DNA of 64,000 nucleotides from Aradus depressus (lineage: Eukaryota; Arthropoda; Insecta; Hemiptera; Aradidae): assembly GCA_963662175.1 (NCBI GenBank), contig OY759215.1:10157079-10221078 (forward strand). Direction: 5' to 3'. The notes beneath the pieces were generated by a model. The model had not been told where the DNA came from. It was given only the letters and a program-made list of their open reading frames with translations, and did not search any database. The position numbers and the translations under genes are program-made. Below are positions 1 through 13,100 of this stretch, in pieces (the stretch's first letter is position 1; every line of letters begins with the position of its first letter).

Positions 1-12
1 GGTGACTAGTTC

Positions 13-217
13 TAGTTAGTTTTGTGACTCATGCCCGGGCTTTAACAACGAGTTCAAATGAGCCCGACTCTGCTGTGAAAGTCCTAAGTTTTGCCAACCC
101 AGATTTATTAGGGGTTCTTAACGAGTACTTAACATAGTACAGGCTTGGGACCATCGCTTGTCCCATCCGAAGGACGGCGTGCTGAAGGTGCTTTTCACCT
201 CAGACAGGAAAAACAAA
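13..217 (-). repeat. tRNA-derived SINE, head truncated
   Basis: Tail and body of the family described at 4917-5229. It has GTGACTCATGCCCGGGCTTT at the left, the body with AACGAGTACTTAACATAGTA, and ends with CCATCCGAAGGACGGCGTGC. The tRNA-like head is missing. Confidence 0.8.
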
Positions 218-284
218 TTGTGGGTGAATCACCGGCAATGTAAGTAAGTTTTTGCCTTCCCTCTGGAACCAATGGTTGAAAATC

Positions 285-832
285 TGTGAGTGTCTTAGTC
301 AGAAACATTAAGTCAGACATTGCTGTCTATCTGTGTAACAGTGTGTGTGTTAGTGTGTCTGTGAACTCCCGATAGAATGAATGTATCGACACGAAATTTT
401 ATATGTCTGACCAAAACCCCATAAGGACGACACATTAATTTTCAGCATAATCGGCACAAGGGAAGGGGGGGATCAGAGGGAGGCTCAACTGGAAAACCCC
501 AATAACTGCCGATGTAATGAATGTATCGACATGAAATTTCTAATTTAATGTCAAAACTCAATGAGGACATAACTTGTGAAATGTCACCGATATTGGCTGA
601 AGGAAAGGGAAGAGATTCAGGGGAGGGGGCTCAATTAAAAAACTCTAATAACTATCGATGCAATGAATTTATCGACACAATATTTAGTATGAGAATTTAG
701 AAGTCCATGTAAGTCAACTATTGAATATTAAAGCAAACGGTCGACTGGTTTTGGAGGGAGAATGAAATGTTAAATGATTAATTTGTTCTGGGGAAGTACA
801 TAGCCGGGTGATTCGTCGACCACTTTTTTCAT
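285..832 (+). repeat. Unclassified interspersed repeat (family B)
   Basis: Copy of a family also seen near 11.1, 24.1, 47.2 and 52.1 kb. It holds an internal roughly 150-bp module repeated about three times, each starting like AATAACTGCCGATGTAATGA, with ATCGACACGAAATTTTATA and G-rich AAGGGGGGGATCAGAGGG. It ends GGGGAAGTACAT...TTCGTCGACCAC. No ORF. A reversed piece of the same terminal palindrome lies at 222-240. Confidence 0.75.
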
Positions 833-1440
833 CTAAATACCGTTAATCTGAACTCCTGTTGCACGTTATTATTTCAGATTAGAGAGGTTTTATTGGGTTT
901 TTTCCCTCCATTGTGTAATTGTGTTGTCCGTTTGTCGTCTCAAGAAGGTTAGAGTTGGCTCATCCCAAATCTCCTCATCATATCCCCCTCTATAAATAAT
1001 TCATTTTGTCAGCCTTTTTTGAATTTATGATTGGCAGTTCGTTGGACCATGGAGACCTTTATATGCAAAACTAAATCCAAATATATGTTCATATCCAATA
1101 TGGCCGAAAAGAAGTTGGAGATCAACTCATGAGGAACACAAATGTAGCATAGCAACGACACATTAAAGGGTTCCGTAGCTTTCATATTTTACTGCATGTA
1201 ATTTTAGAGATATATTGAAAATTTCAATAATTTGGAAAAAGTAAAAAAAGTATTGGAAAAATTCAGTTGCCATTAGTTTACCACAATGTTACAAGACAGC
1301 GTGGTAAGATTATAGGAAGCATATCGCCTTTTGCACCTAGGAATTGGAGGATCCCACAGAATCATATTTACGCTTGTAAAAAAAAAAAATATGATTGTTG
1401 GCTAGCATACAGTCAAAATGATGGTTAAATGAGGAATTTT
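833..1440. other. AT-rich spacer, nothing recognised
   Basis: No ORF, splice-site pair or repeat family member that I can name; A/T homopolymer runs only. Confidence 0.4.
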
Positions 1441-1890
1441 CGTTTCCCATTTATCCCCCTCTTCCCATAAGATGTATGTATTATCTTTTTCGTTTCCCAT
1501 TTATCCTCCTCTTCCCATAAGATGTATGTATTATCTTTTTCGTTTCCCATTTATCCCCCTCTTCCCATAAGATGTATGTATTATCTTTTTCGTTTCCCAT
1601 TTATCCCCCTCTTCCCATAAGATGTATGTATTATCTTTTTCGTTTCCCATTTATCCCCCTCTTCCCATAAGATGTATGTATTATCTTTTTCGTTTCCCAT
1701 TTATCCCCCTCTTCCCATAAGATGTATGTATTATCTTTTTCGTTTCCCATTTATCCCCCTCTTCCCATAAGATGTATGTATTATCTTTTTCGTTTCCCAT
1801 TTATCCCCCTCTTCCCATAAGATGTATGTATTATCTTTTTCGTATCCCATTTATCCCCCTCTTCCCATAAGATGTATGTATTATCTTTTT
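1441..1890. repeat. 50-bp minisatellite, nine copies
   Basis: Nine consecutive 50-bp units each starting CGTTTCCCATTTATCCCCCT, at 1441, 1491, 1541 and so on to 1841. The array is nearly perfect: unit 2 has one C-to-T change and unit 9 has CGTATCCC. There is no spacer variation, so it is not a CRISPR. Confidence 0.97.
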
Positions 1891-3479
1891 CAGTCTGTCT
1901 TATCTTATTAAGTTAACTTGTATTTTTACGGTATATGGATGGCCAGAACTCCGGTGTGTCACATTTTAATCTTGGACAACTTTTTGACTCAAATTTCATT
2001 TTTAGGGTTCTGTTCCACAAATTTTAGAAACGCAACCCTTATGGAAAGCTCACGGGGTCCAGTCAGTCTGTTACAGCTTTATAACTTCTCAACCGTTTAA
2101 GTTAGAAAGCTAAAATTTGACATGTAAGTAGGTATGTGCCCGCAGAGATAATTTAAAAAATACATTTTTAAAAATATCTTGATTAAACGCGTTTAAATAT
2201 ATATATATATATATTTTTTTCAAATATAGTTTTTTTTTTCAATATGCTTTTAAGGAAAATAGCACCTTATTTTTAGGGTTCTGTACCATAAAAGGCGTGA
2301 AATTTTGACTAACAGTATTTTTTTTTGTTTTACCTAGGCAAGTGAGATATCAAATTTTAAAAAAATAGCGCCTGTGTATTTCAAATGGTTCCCGCAACCC
2401 AGCTTTATTTTAGAAAGTATTCATTGAAAAAATGATGATATATCCCTTTCTGAGCCCTTTAGGTTTAACCAAATGATATTCTGCTATGACTCGTTGCGCA
2501 TGCGTCTTTAAGTGTTAGAAATAGTTTAATGAATTATTTCTATTTCTCTGGATTGGTCTATGAAGCTACTTTGAATACAATCAAGTAGAACTTCAACTTT
2601 GGTAATATTAACGTTGTTGGGTTGCCGGCCTTTGCTCAGCAAATAATAGTTGAGAGAAGTTGAATAATTAAAATAGTAATTTTAATGTTGTTTCTATTAT
2701 TATATTTGTTTTAACTCATAAAATAAAATGAGATTTATATGCGTATGGGATAAACACTTTAATCTGTATCTTTCACTAGGCAAATAACCACATTTTTACC
2801 ATGGTTAAAGATAGACCATTTTATAGCTACTATTTACCAGCATCATGGAACCATACTAACATATACCCGGTGATTTTTGTAGAGATTTGCTAGCGAAATT
2901 GGATAGTCCCGTCACTAAGTTGTTTGTTAGCCTTCCACAGCGGTCATATAGTCTTCTCGAAGGGACCTTTCATAGGTTGATGAGATTCCTCTCAAAAGGG
3001 ACGGTCCTAGGTTAAAGACAAGAGTTATTCAGGAGTCACTGATTCTATTGGTAAAAGTATTATCCATATGTCTGCATGCGATGATTGCGTTTGAGCATCA
3101 TTAAGGAGATTTGGGGATGATTGCTTACTCAGAAAATTGTATTGAAGGGGTCTAAGGAAAGGGGATGCTATGGATGGTGACCTCTTTGAGGGTCAACAAG
3201 GTAGAACCCTCTCTGAATTGTAAAGAGGATGTAAAAATAACCTATCTCCCTGACTGGCATTGAGACAAACGAGGCCCAATTATCCAATTATTGGATCAGT
3301 GCACTAATGCGGTGACTGATGCAAAGAGGATGCTCAGACTAATGGGGGCTCCTTGGGTGGTAGGGATGGGGCTGAGAGGAGTAGACCTGGATCGTGCCAT
3401 CTTGGAGCCATTGGACAGAATTCGCTGTGGACAATCTAAAAAGCAATATAAAATCTGGGATTGCCCTGTGATGCTATGT
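1891..3479. other. Gene-free stretch
   Basis: AT-rich DNA with poly-T and TA runs. A 60-codon ORF at 1918-2100 looks random. Two nearby segments share TTTTTAGGGTTCTGT (about 1998 and 2272), hinting at a diverged repeat. No gene seen. Confidence 0.4.
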
Positions 3480-4140
3480 TTGGTCTGCGAACTCGCCCTG
3501 GACCGATGTTGGATCACTCAAGACTGCTATAGGACAATTGTGGCTCGCTTTGGGATGATATAGGACATTGTTGGCTCACTCTGGACTGCTTTAGGACAAT
3601 TTGGCTCACTTGGGACTTCTATAGGATGTTGTTGGCTCACCCTAGGTTCCTTGCTGCTGGCCGCAGTGAGGTAGCCCTGGGCTGCTGTGTGCAATGTTTA
3701 CTCACTCTAGGGTTCTGTAGGACGATGTTGGCTCACTCGGGACTGCTATAGAACGTTATTAGCCTCACCCTGTACTTCTTGCTGCTGGCCGCCATGAGCG
3801 GTCTTGGCTGCTGTAGGTGAAGTTTGCCCTGAGTTTCTACAGGAAGACGTCGGCTTGCCCTGAGCTACTATTGACCGATATTGGCTCACCCTGTACTTCT
3901 TACTGCTGGCCGCCATGAGCGGTATTGGCTGCTGTAGGTGAAGTTTGCCCTGAGCTACTATTGGCCGATATTGGCTCACCCTGTACTTCTTACTACTGGC
4001 CGCCATGAGCGGTCTTGGCTGCTGTAGGTGAAGTTTGCCCTGAGCTACTATTGGCTCATCCTGGGCTGCTATTTCACAATGTTTGCTCTCCCTGTACTTC
4101 TTGCTCCTGGTCGCCGTAGGATCGCCCTGGGCTGTTCCTC
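3480..4140. repeat. Compound satellite with two nested periods
   Basis: The left part repeats a roughly 30-40-bp motif of the type TTGGCTCACTCTGGACTGCT plus ATAGGACAAT. From about 3768 an approximately 88-116-bp unit repeats (GGCTCACCCTGTACTTCTT, GCTGGCCGCCATGAGCGG, TGGCTGCTGTAGGTGAAGTT) at about 3768, 3884 and 3972, with a partial copy at about 4050. GC-richer than the surroundings. Overlapping ORFs in both directions arise from the periodicity. Confidence 0.85.
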
Positions 4141-4916
4141 TTGTGTCAGGAGGGTTGCCTATACAAATCCCTCCCCCCTCCCTTCCAATTGTTCTGCGGC
4201 AGGTCGACGCCCCTCTTCATTGTCACTCCCAGACTTGCCTAATTCCACACAAATCTCCTCTCTCTCTCTTCTCTAGATTTATATCATGAATGGGCTTCTC
4301 CTTGTGGACCTACACATTTCGTCTTCACTGTCCTTTTAGAAATAACTCTTAGAATGTTTAACTTCCTAACTCGATTTTATATGAATATAATCCGTAAAAT
4401 ACAGTCATACTAAGTCTCATCAGAATTGGATTACAGGAACGCGGCACGATATGTTTCCAGATATTCAATAAATTCCTCAAATTCCAGGCAACATCAGAAA
4501 AGATACAGATACTCTTTTGAATTCCTCCAACTGAACTCTTCATTCCTGTCTTACGTTCTCCACCTTTAATATTTAGTATGTACCCTCATTGTAATCTAGA
4601 CAGGTCTGTATCATTCCGATGTCCTCATGAATACACAATGTTCAAGATTAATTTCCTGTATTAGAGTAACATCTCTCATGGACATACCAGTAGAATTTTA
4701 AACATAAAAGAGAATAAACTGGTACAGGATAAAATGATGATGTCTGTGGTGAATCTTCACTCCTTACAGAGCATTCTAGCTCTTTACCGCTTCATTGAAT
4801 CAATTTAATATAAACTTAATTGGACGGCTCGAAAAATTAACCAATTGAACGCCCCCAAAGAAATCTACTTCTACTAAAAAGAGAAAAGAAAGAAAAAACA
4901 ATCTTAAAACTGTAAT

Positions 4917-5229
4917 TAGTTAGCTATTATGACTCATTCCCGGGCTTTAAGTACAAGGTCATATCGCCTACTACCAGAGCGCTCTTTCGTCTTTCTGGTG
5001 GACCCTGGGAGTCCTAAATGTTGCCTATCCTAAATTTTTATTCTCTTGGGGTAGGAATCTTTAACAAGCACCTGATATCGTATAGGCTCCATCGCTTAAC
5101 GCCCTTCTGAAGCGTGCTTAAGTTTATTTTAACTCCCACATAAAATAAACTAAGTGTCTCGGCTGGGTTTTGAACCCGCGATCTTGAGTCAGTAAGCAAG
5201 CCCACATACCACTGAGCTACCGACGCCCT
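4917..5229 (-). repeat. tRNA-derived SINE, near full length
   Basis: On the minus strand it starts with a tRNA-like head (GAGGGCGTCGGTAGCTCAGT, then a B-box GGGTTCAAAACCC), followed by a family body with AGGTGCTTGTTAAAGATTCC and a tail ending in a form of GAGTCATAATAGCTAAC. The head-body-tail order defines a pol III SINE of about 300-310 bp. Confidence 0.9.
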
Positions 5230-5254
5230 CATTTTTAAAAATTGTATATTATCG

Positions 5255-5500
5255 CAATATCACATTTGTACCTTCTGTTATCAGGACACGATATCAAAAT
5301 TGTATTCTGAAATTATCCACAATCACTCTCCCCACAAATCTGCCACAACGCCTCAAGCGGGTATGGCAGAGGGATATGCTCCAGGTCTGCCTCGTACCTC
5401 AACAGTACAGCCACGGCCATGTCATTTCTCAACATCATACTTACTAGTGACGAACTATAGTAGTTAGTAGTCGTTATAAACATATAAATAAATAAAAATG
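5255..5500 (+). repeat. Jockey-type LINE C-terminal relic
   Basis: Colinear with the better copy at about 21.9-22.2 kb (TGTACC-TTCTGTTATCAGGACACG, ACGCCTCAAG-GGGTATGG, CTCAACAGTACAGCCACG). This is the non-LTR C-terminus and 3' end, degenerate and without an ORF. Confidence 0.6.
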
Positions 5501-6189
5501 TTATATAACTTCCTTGATATTTAATAGTTCTCTATTATTTTTTTTATTCCAATTCTGCCAAATTACAATAGCCAATGTGCGTACCCGCTTCTGTTGACAC
5601 TAGCCAATTTTATGCTTGTAATGTAGAAAGAGGTTGTCTTGGTTGGCGGCCAGAGAGAAGCGTGGACCGTTCGCTGCTTGCTCCGGAGGCAGTCCAGGAT
5701 AGCGAGGAAGATTGGACTGGGATTATCTACTTGCCCTGGCCATTGTGTTGTCTTGGAGGCTGACGAACCCCTGTAGGAAGTCTCCGCTTTCATTCCTCTT
5801 AGCAGGCTCTGATTAGTCAGAGCATTCCATCCTACCAAACAACACCTATCTGATAGAGCAGAGTTTTTTTCAAACTGCAGGTCGCCCTCCTTCAGTAGAT
5901 CTTAAACTGAGAGAGTATGCCTCCACAGGGGAGCTGTAGACAATAGGGGAGATGTGAGTTGCCTCTCAACTATGTATTTTTTTATCCGTATTACACGTAC
6001 TTAAAATTCTAGAAGGCGCAGGGATGAGAATTTTAAACATAATGGATCTAGAAGATAGGTAAAATTTTACCAACGCATGTCATGTCAGAATCATTAAAAC
6101 GCATACATACCTGTTCAAGAAGTAAGGAAATTTACAAAACGTGTTGCTCGCAGTTGAAAACAATTAAGGGAAACGTAAATATATAAAAC

Positions 6190-6499
6190 TTCGAGATCAT
6201 ATCGCCTACTACCAGAGCGCTCTTTTCTCGCTCTGGTGGACATGAGTCCGACTCCACTACTATGGGAGTCCTAAGTTTTGCCTGTCCTAAATTTATATTC
6301 ACCTCGAGTAGGGGTCTTTAACGAGTATCTGACATCGTACAGACTCGGGACCATTGTTTAACGTCCCATCCCTAGAACGGCGTGCTCAAAGTTTTTTCAC
6401 CTCCCAGATAGAAAATCTAAGGGCCTCGGCCAGGTTTCGAACCCGCGATTTTCAGCTCAGTAAGCAAGCACTAATACCAGTCAGTTACTGGCGCCCTCG
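6190..6499 (-). repeat. tRNA-derived SINE, near full length
   Basis: The body runs from CATATCGCCTACTACCAGAG to the reversed head with GGTTTCGAACCCGCGAT and ending GGCGCCCTC. About 40 bp to the right, at 6537-6580, a second head-like fragment (GATCATGGGTTCAAAACCCG) lies in plus orientation. Confidence 0.88.
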
Positions 6500-6599
6500 T
6501 ACATAGTTCTATATTGTTATGTAGTGTTTCTTCTAGCCTACTTAGCTCAAGATCATGGGTTCAAAACCCGGCCCAGGCCACTATAATAATGAATATATA

Positions 6600-9500
6600 A
6601 ACATAATAGTTGTCTTAAATGTTCTCTTTAATGTATCATACATGTACTAAGTGACCATACAAAATATGGTTCCTGAAGTGGGTCAAAGAAAAAAAAAAAG
6701 TTTGAAAAACGCCACACTATACTGCACGTATTTACTTTACATAGTCTCCATGTGGATTTTTTTTTTTTTTGATCTCTAGGAGCCCAAACGTTTTCAGGTT
6801 TGAAGGAAAACATATTATGAAAATTGCGTAATCGCCCAAAAAAAATACTGCCTAGGAAAACGTTTAAGGCCGAACGTTATTTGACTACAGAAAAATCTGG
6901 GAAATATTAAAAGGTATTTTCAATCGCCTTGCGTCATCTTGAAACGAAATGACGTTGTTGATTTTAGAATTTACTGAAATGTGATCCTTTGGAGAATGCC
7001 AAATTGGTTGAGGAGGGTTGGGTTCCGCCCTTGGCGGTGGCATGAGTCGCGATGTTGTAAGGGTCACCTCTTATTGATCCTAGCAGCTTCACGGCCCGTC
7101 CAATGAACCTTCAAGGTCGACAATACACACACACACACATTCAACACTCCTCATTCACCCCATATCCTTCCTTTTTTTCCGCTAAATCATTCCTCTCCAT
7201 TCCCTCCCTTCTCAGTTTGCCATTCCTCTCCAGTCTTCTCAATATAGATTCTCATATACTTCCCGATTCTTCTGTTTCATTTCCTCTTTATTGCTTGACT
7301 CCCGACCTTGAAAGATTCATCCACACTTCACTCAATAAATTCCCTTCTTATCTTCTTGTGAACATACAGAAAAATATTTCATAAAAAATACATCTTTCTA
7401 TTCCCATAACTCGTTTTCAGTTCGAAGAATACTTATTACTGGCAGCAGAAGAATTCGATTTCTGAACTAGGTTTTATAATAGTTGATTCATATGCAGACT
7501 CAGTTCCGACGGAAAATTCTGTATTATTTGTGGCTGGCCAACAGAGCGTCTGGCCGAGATGCCGGAATAAAAGAAAGATATAATGGAGCAGCGACACCAA
7601 GGAATCAAGTAAACAGAATAAGCATGGAAGTGGATGATGGACGCCAACTTTACAACGATAAGTTCCAAATAATGTTTTTTTGATTCCATATTGAACAACG
7701 TCCGTGCTGCTGATGAAATGAAAGCCTGCCACACGAGTATTTCTACCAGCACTCAGCAGTTCAGATGGGCAAACCAATTCACCACCACCATTAATCGAAG
7801 AGTCAATCAAATTCTTCGAAAATTAATTTAAAACGGGATTCTTAATAAATCACTTCACTTAATTCAAGATAGAAATTATATGTGATAGTAAGATGTTTCG
7901 GGACGGATTTCTCATAAAAATAAAGGACGTTGTCTTCCCACTCTTTTATTTTCGACCATAACCGGTTTTCAATTCAATTGCGTCAACATCAGTGGCACAT
8001 CTCACCCTTATACTAGTGTAGAGGTGGAACGAGTATTTCTTTAGACATCACACTACACGGGTGGGAGGCTATGACGTCCATCTGTTGAAAACAGGTTCTG
8101 ATTGGGAATAGAGCAGAGGGTAGACAACGTATTTTATTTCTAGCAGATATAAATGATCATTTCCACAACTTTATGTGTAGGAGACTTTACATATTCAGAT
8201 GGAAATTCTATTTTGAGTTTTTACAGAAATTTCATGTTTTCCGACCACAAAAATGTAAAAACGATAACCAAAACCGTAATAACTGCCGCGTGAATAAACA
8301 TTTGGATACGAAATTTTATATGTGGATTTAAATGTTCGTCAGCGTCGTATTACAAAAAGTCGTCGGTGAATCAGCGTTAATACACTTCCGTCCTATTGAA
8401 ATTCGACTTTGATTTTTTGAAACAAATGAAAGTTTAGATAAAACTCTCTGCGCTGTCATATCACCGATTGTTCACTAATGTATTGTCGTTTTGATTTGTG
8501 GTTTGAACATTACTTGCTTATTGCGACTGAAGTATTGGTACCAAGTAAACATTGTCGTAATTGGTGGACAGGTGTCGCTAGTATTGCCCATTTAATAAAT
8601 GTCATTTGTCCTGTCGAGTGACACATCATTTAGTGACTTCTGACATGAGCTTTAGCAGCCACTTGACTGTCAGCCAACATTCCTGTCTCTTTAAAAACAG
8701 ACCAATGAAAAACTTGGACCAGGCCGGCCGACCATCTGTTGCGAAAAAGGGTTTTATTTTCGGATGTGCTTTTGCTGCCGCGATATACACAAGGATTAAT
8801 TTAATCCAAACACCACTTTTCTATATCTCTTCCTCTACTATCTTAGTTAGACCAACCAGAATATATTTTTCATACTTCCATAAGGTAGTGTGATGTAAGA
8901 AAGCTTTACACACATTAAGATTATTAAAAAATTATAAAATCAATTATTATTATTTGTATAAAAACAGCTGTTAGGATTGAAGTAACTTAATTAGTGAACA
9001 AATATATAAAGATGGACTAGTCGCATTTTGTTTTAAAACGAAATGTGAACAACCAATGAATAAAAACAAAAGACAACGATCAGCTGTTAAAAATAGTGTG
9101 TACGTCAGTCGGAGTTGAGATGTGAAGGTGGGGACAGTCTAGTGAGAGAAATGTTTTTAGGCTTAAAGTGTGGTGAACCATGTAGGAGTGAAATAACAGA
9201 GAAATAGATGCGCAAAGGTACATTTGTTCATTTATATGTTTATATGTCTTAAATAACATTGATTTAAAGAATGACTAATAATAAAACAGAAAAAGACTGA
9301 TATAGTTGTAAGTAATTAGATTTATTTTAGTAAAATAATTTCATTTTTTTATTACCAATATTAGTTATCAATTAATAATGTAGGTTTAGATAAATAAACC
9401 CAATATTTGTTCTCTTATTATATGCTATTCATTTTCCCTGTTAACCCTTTAAGATAATTTATACATTTGGATTAGATTGAACATTTTTGAAAATTTAGAA

Positions 9501-9943
9501 ATACAAGATGGCATCTCTTTAGTAAAAAAAGAAATCCAAATGAAAAATTTGTTAATTTTTTTATTTATTATTAATTTTATTAATTCAATTATTATTTTTA
9601 TATTTATATATTTTACATATTAATTTTTTAATTACCACAATATATTCCGCATCTCGCTAGCCCTTAGCTACTCATCTCTTGTATATGAAGCACAGGACGA
9701 TTTCGAAATCCTTTCTCCAAAATTATTTTGAGTTGAAGAACGCCTTGCCGCTATCAAAGGTTTGAGTAAACGTTTTTTGAAGTGATGTGATCTGTTGATT
9801 TGAACACTTCTGCAAAATAGATCAGGTAAAAGACCCAATGTAAAGAGATATATATTTTTTAAATTGTTGTCAACTGTTATTCAGAAATAAATGAGCCATT
9901 GGGTTGCAGTTATTTTAAGTGTTTTTTTGCTGTTGTGTTGCAG
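6600..9943. other. Region upstream of the first visible ABCG exon
   Basis: No coding exon could be tied to ABCG although its start codon should lie upstream. The 124-codon frame at 7436-7810 and others here lack recognisable motifs. At 8195-8395 is a fragment of repeat family B with its end inverted (GTCGTCGGTGAATCAGCG). Around 9100-9215 is a non-repetitive stretch ending with a possible donor (AAAG/GTACAT), but its ATG frames do not fit the phase of exon 9944. Confidence 0.35.
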
Positions 9944-10104
9944 GACGGAGATCCCTTGCCTGGAGAGCCAAGTGCACCCTCCACAGCGACCTCTGGAGCT
10001 GGTCTTCTCCGGACTCACGGTGAGCATCGACAAGAGGACCATCCTCAAGGATGTATCCGGGTTCGTCAAGCCGGGACAGCTCCTCGCCGTCATGGGACCT
10101 TCAG
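9944..10104 (+). CDS. ABCG exon (first visible): start of ATPase domain
   Basis: Preceded by a T-rich tract and TTGCAG, followed by GTAACC. It encodes the beta-strand region leading into Walker A ([11 protein letters not shown]...[12 protein letters not shown]...AVMGPS). The exon ends after one base of the Walker A glycine codon, so the P-loop is split across a roughly 6.9-kb intron. Confidence 0.93.
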
Positions 10105-13100
10105 GTAACCTCACTCTACTAGTAGTTACACAGTCAAATTTATAATATAAAACTGTTCTTTATAACAAATTAATCTTATCAAAAGAAAAAAAAAAACATT
10201 TGTGTATGTCTGTCCGTATATACGAGGTGTATTAAAAAAGTAATGGGAATTTTGTAATTTCGCGGGTTGTATTAGTCTGATTCGCGCGATTTTTTCGTGA
10301 ACATGTCTAAAAAGTATCGGTACATTGTTAGCCAAACCGGATGTTTAGTCTGCTGTCAGCTGTCAAAGAGGTTACATGTGTTTTGGTACGATCGGCGATT
10401 AATTATTTTTTTATTAAATGGATCGGGGAATTTGCATTAAATATTGCTATAAAAATGGAATAAAGTGCAGCCAAGTTTACGAGTGGTATAAAAGCTCGAC
10501 AAATGCGGTCGAATGTGAAGGTCATGCTCACTGTGTTTTTCGATTTTAACGGCATAGAGCACCATGAGTTCTTGCCACAAGGTCAAACGATCAATCAGGA
10601 GTACTACCTACAAGTGCAACGCCGTTTGCGTGAAGCAATCCGAAAAAAACGCCTGGATTTGTGGCGAAACAATTCATGGCTTTTGCTCCATGATAATGCA
10701 CCAGCTCACACTTCATTGCTTGTTCGTGAATTTTTAGCCAAAAACAAAACTGTAATGATGCCCCAGCCTCCATATTCGCTAGACATGGCTTTTTCTGTTC
10801 CCAACAATAAAGAAAGCATTAAAGGGCCGTCGTTTCACAAGCATAGATGAGATTAAATGCGCATCGCTGAGAGTGCTAAATGCTATCCCAAAGATCGAGT
10901 TCCAGAAGTGTTTCGGGGATTGGAAGAAGTGCTGGCATAAGTGTATAATATATAATGGGGACTATTTTGATGGGGATAACATTAATGTAGACGAATAAAT
11001 AAAATTCTTTTCAAAAACCGAAAATTCCCGTTATTTTTTGAACACACCTCGTATGTCTGTGAACACGATAACTCCCGATAGAATAAATGTATCACACAAA
11101 ATGTTGGACGTCCCCTATTAATATCCCAAAATTGGCCGAAGGGATCAAAGGAGGGGTCTCGAGTCAAAAACCCTAATAATTGCCGTTCTAATTAATGTAT
11201 CGAAATTTAATATAATGATTCAGGTAAGAACTATTTATTTTTAGCCCAAACGGTCGATTGTTTTTGGAGGTAGCGCGAAAACGTAATTCATTAATTCATG
11301 TTGGGGAAGTACATTGTCGTCGATTCCACCAACTACTTTTCTAATATTCTAAAACTGGTTTTGCATGAATACTGCCCTCTGCGACCGACCTCTAGTCATG
11401 AGTTCTCTCTCTCTCTCTGGTAATCCGTTTGGATAGAAGAGCCAGGGTAGATTCCGTTGAATGGTTTGGATGTGAGATTGGCCACTCAATTGAAGTGAAC
11501 ATGTTATTCCGGAGGAGAGGATTCTCTAATTGATTGAGTTAAGGTTTCTCTTCCTCGGTTCTGGTCCAGATCACCATTCTTTGCCAAGGTCTTCAAACAT
11601 CTCTTCTCAGTACATACAATATTTGACCACTTTGAAAATAAATTTCTAACTTTCTGGTAACTATTTGCCTGATTGTAAGGAGTTTGTTAATCCTTAATAT
11701 TGAAAATCGAAATTTTGGACGTCACACTTTCCCCAAATCGGCGGAAGGGATCGAACAAGAGGCATCGAGTCAAAAATCCTAACAACTGCCGTTGTAATTA
11801 ATGTACCGAGATTCAGAAGCCCTTATGTAACTCTGTTTTACCTATTGGCAAGTTTCTGTTTTTTTTTTCTTTGGTATTTATCTAGTTTATTGATTACTAT
11901 TCCTCTTTTTTAGTTATTGGAATATATCTGTTTTATATATTGGTATTTATCTATTTTATTGATTACTATTCCTCTTTTTTAGTTATTGAAATGTATCTGT
12001 TTTATATATTGGTATTTATCTATTTTATTGATTACTATTTATATTAGCCAGTTTATGTTAGATGCATCAGTTCACATTTTTCAGATGCAACATGGCCCAT
12101 GTTTGAATCAGGCTCATAAGGATGCGGGGCTCATGTGAAATTTCATGAAAATCTAATCAACTCTTGAAAAGTCTAAACTAATTTTATGTGTTAGCCCCGC
12201 CCTAAACCCCCTCTCCTCAAAGGTCAGAATTTTGAAATTCCAAATATCCTAAAACCTTTAAAAATATTGCTATTTCCTAATTCCCTGTTTTTGTTGATAT
12301 TGGATTTTACCTGTTTCGTCTACTGGGAATTATTTATTTTAACCTATTAGTAATTATGTGTATTAGTGATTGGAATCTATTGGATCTATTTTATTTATTA
12401 GCATTGAAATTTATTATTATATATTACTAATTTATTTATTATTAATGGAATCTATTGAATCTATTTCATTTATTAGCATTTATCTGTTTTTTTTTTGTTT
12501 TATTTTATCAATTGAAATATCTCTCTATTTAGCCTATATTAGTATATATCTGATTTATTTAAAAATTCTATTTACACATTCTGACAAATAAGTTGAGACA
12601 TGAGGCGCCTCTAGTACAGAGATAGCGTGTCTTCTTATTGTGTTCATGATCGCGTGTTCGAAATACGTCGAGTGACACAGCTTTTATTTTTACCTCGGAG
12701 GTAAAAGAAAATCCTTTGGATGGGACTTTAACCTATGATCCTGAGCTTTTCCAATGTCAGGTACTCGTTAAGGACCCCTAACCTAATTAAACCTGAGTAG
12801 GAAAAATTTAGGACTTGCAGAGTTGAGTCGGGCTCATGTCCACCAGAGCGGTGAAAAGCCCGGGCATGAGTCACAAAAAACAAACAATACAAATTTGACA
12901 TATTTTTAACTCCAACTCTGGCATTGACCCAACAAGTTTTCCTGCCCATTCCCGGCCCCCTCAGTTTTTAACAAAGTTATCATATTAACAACATGAAAGA
13001 ATTTTTTTAATAAAAGTTCCAGTAAATTGTAAAGCTTTTCCTGTCATACTTCATAGGTTTTAAATTATCTTTTCTCTTACTTCTTCTATTTAAGTCCGTT

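Noticed and set aside
1441..1890. CRISPR-like regular repeat array
   Set aside because: The whole 50-bp unit is repeated with no variable spacers, and the genome is eukaryotic; it is a minisatellite.
3746..4006. Repeated 86-codon minus ORF as a repeat protein
   Set aside because: Caused by the periodic satellite; other frames are equally open.
4917..5229. Functional tRNA genes at SINE heads
   Set aside because: A- and B-box are present but no complete cloverleaf; the same body follows each head, so they are SINE promoters.
7436..7810. 124-codon minus-strand ORF as a gene
   Set aside because: No motif, no splice sites, and overlapping ORFs of equal quality on both strands.
9110..9215. First coding exon of ABCG
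   Set aside because: A possible donor exists but none of its ATG frames leaves the two codon bases required by the exon at 9944.
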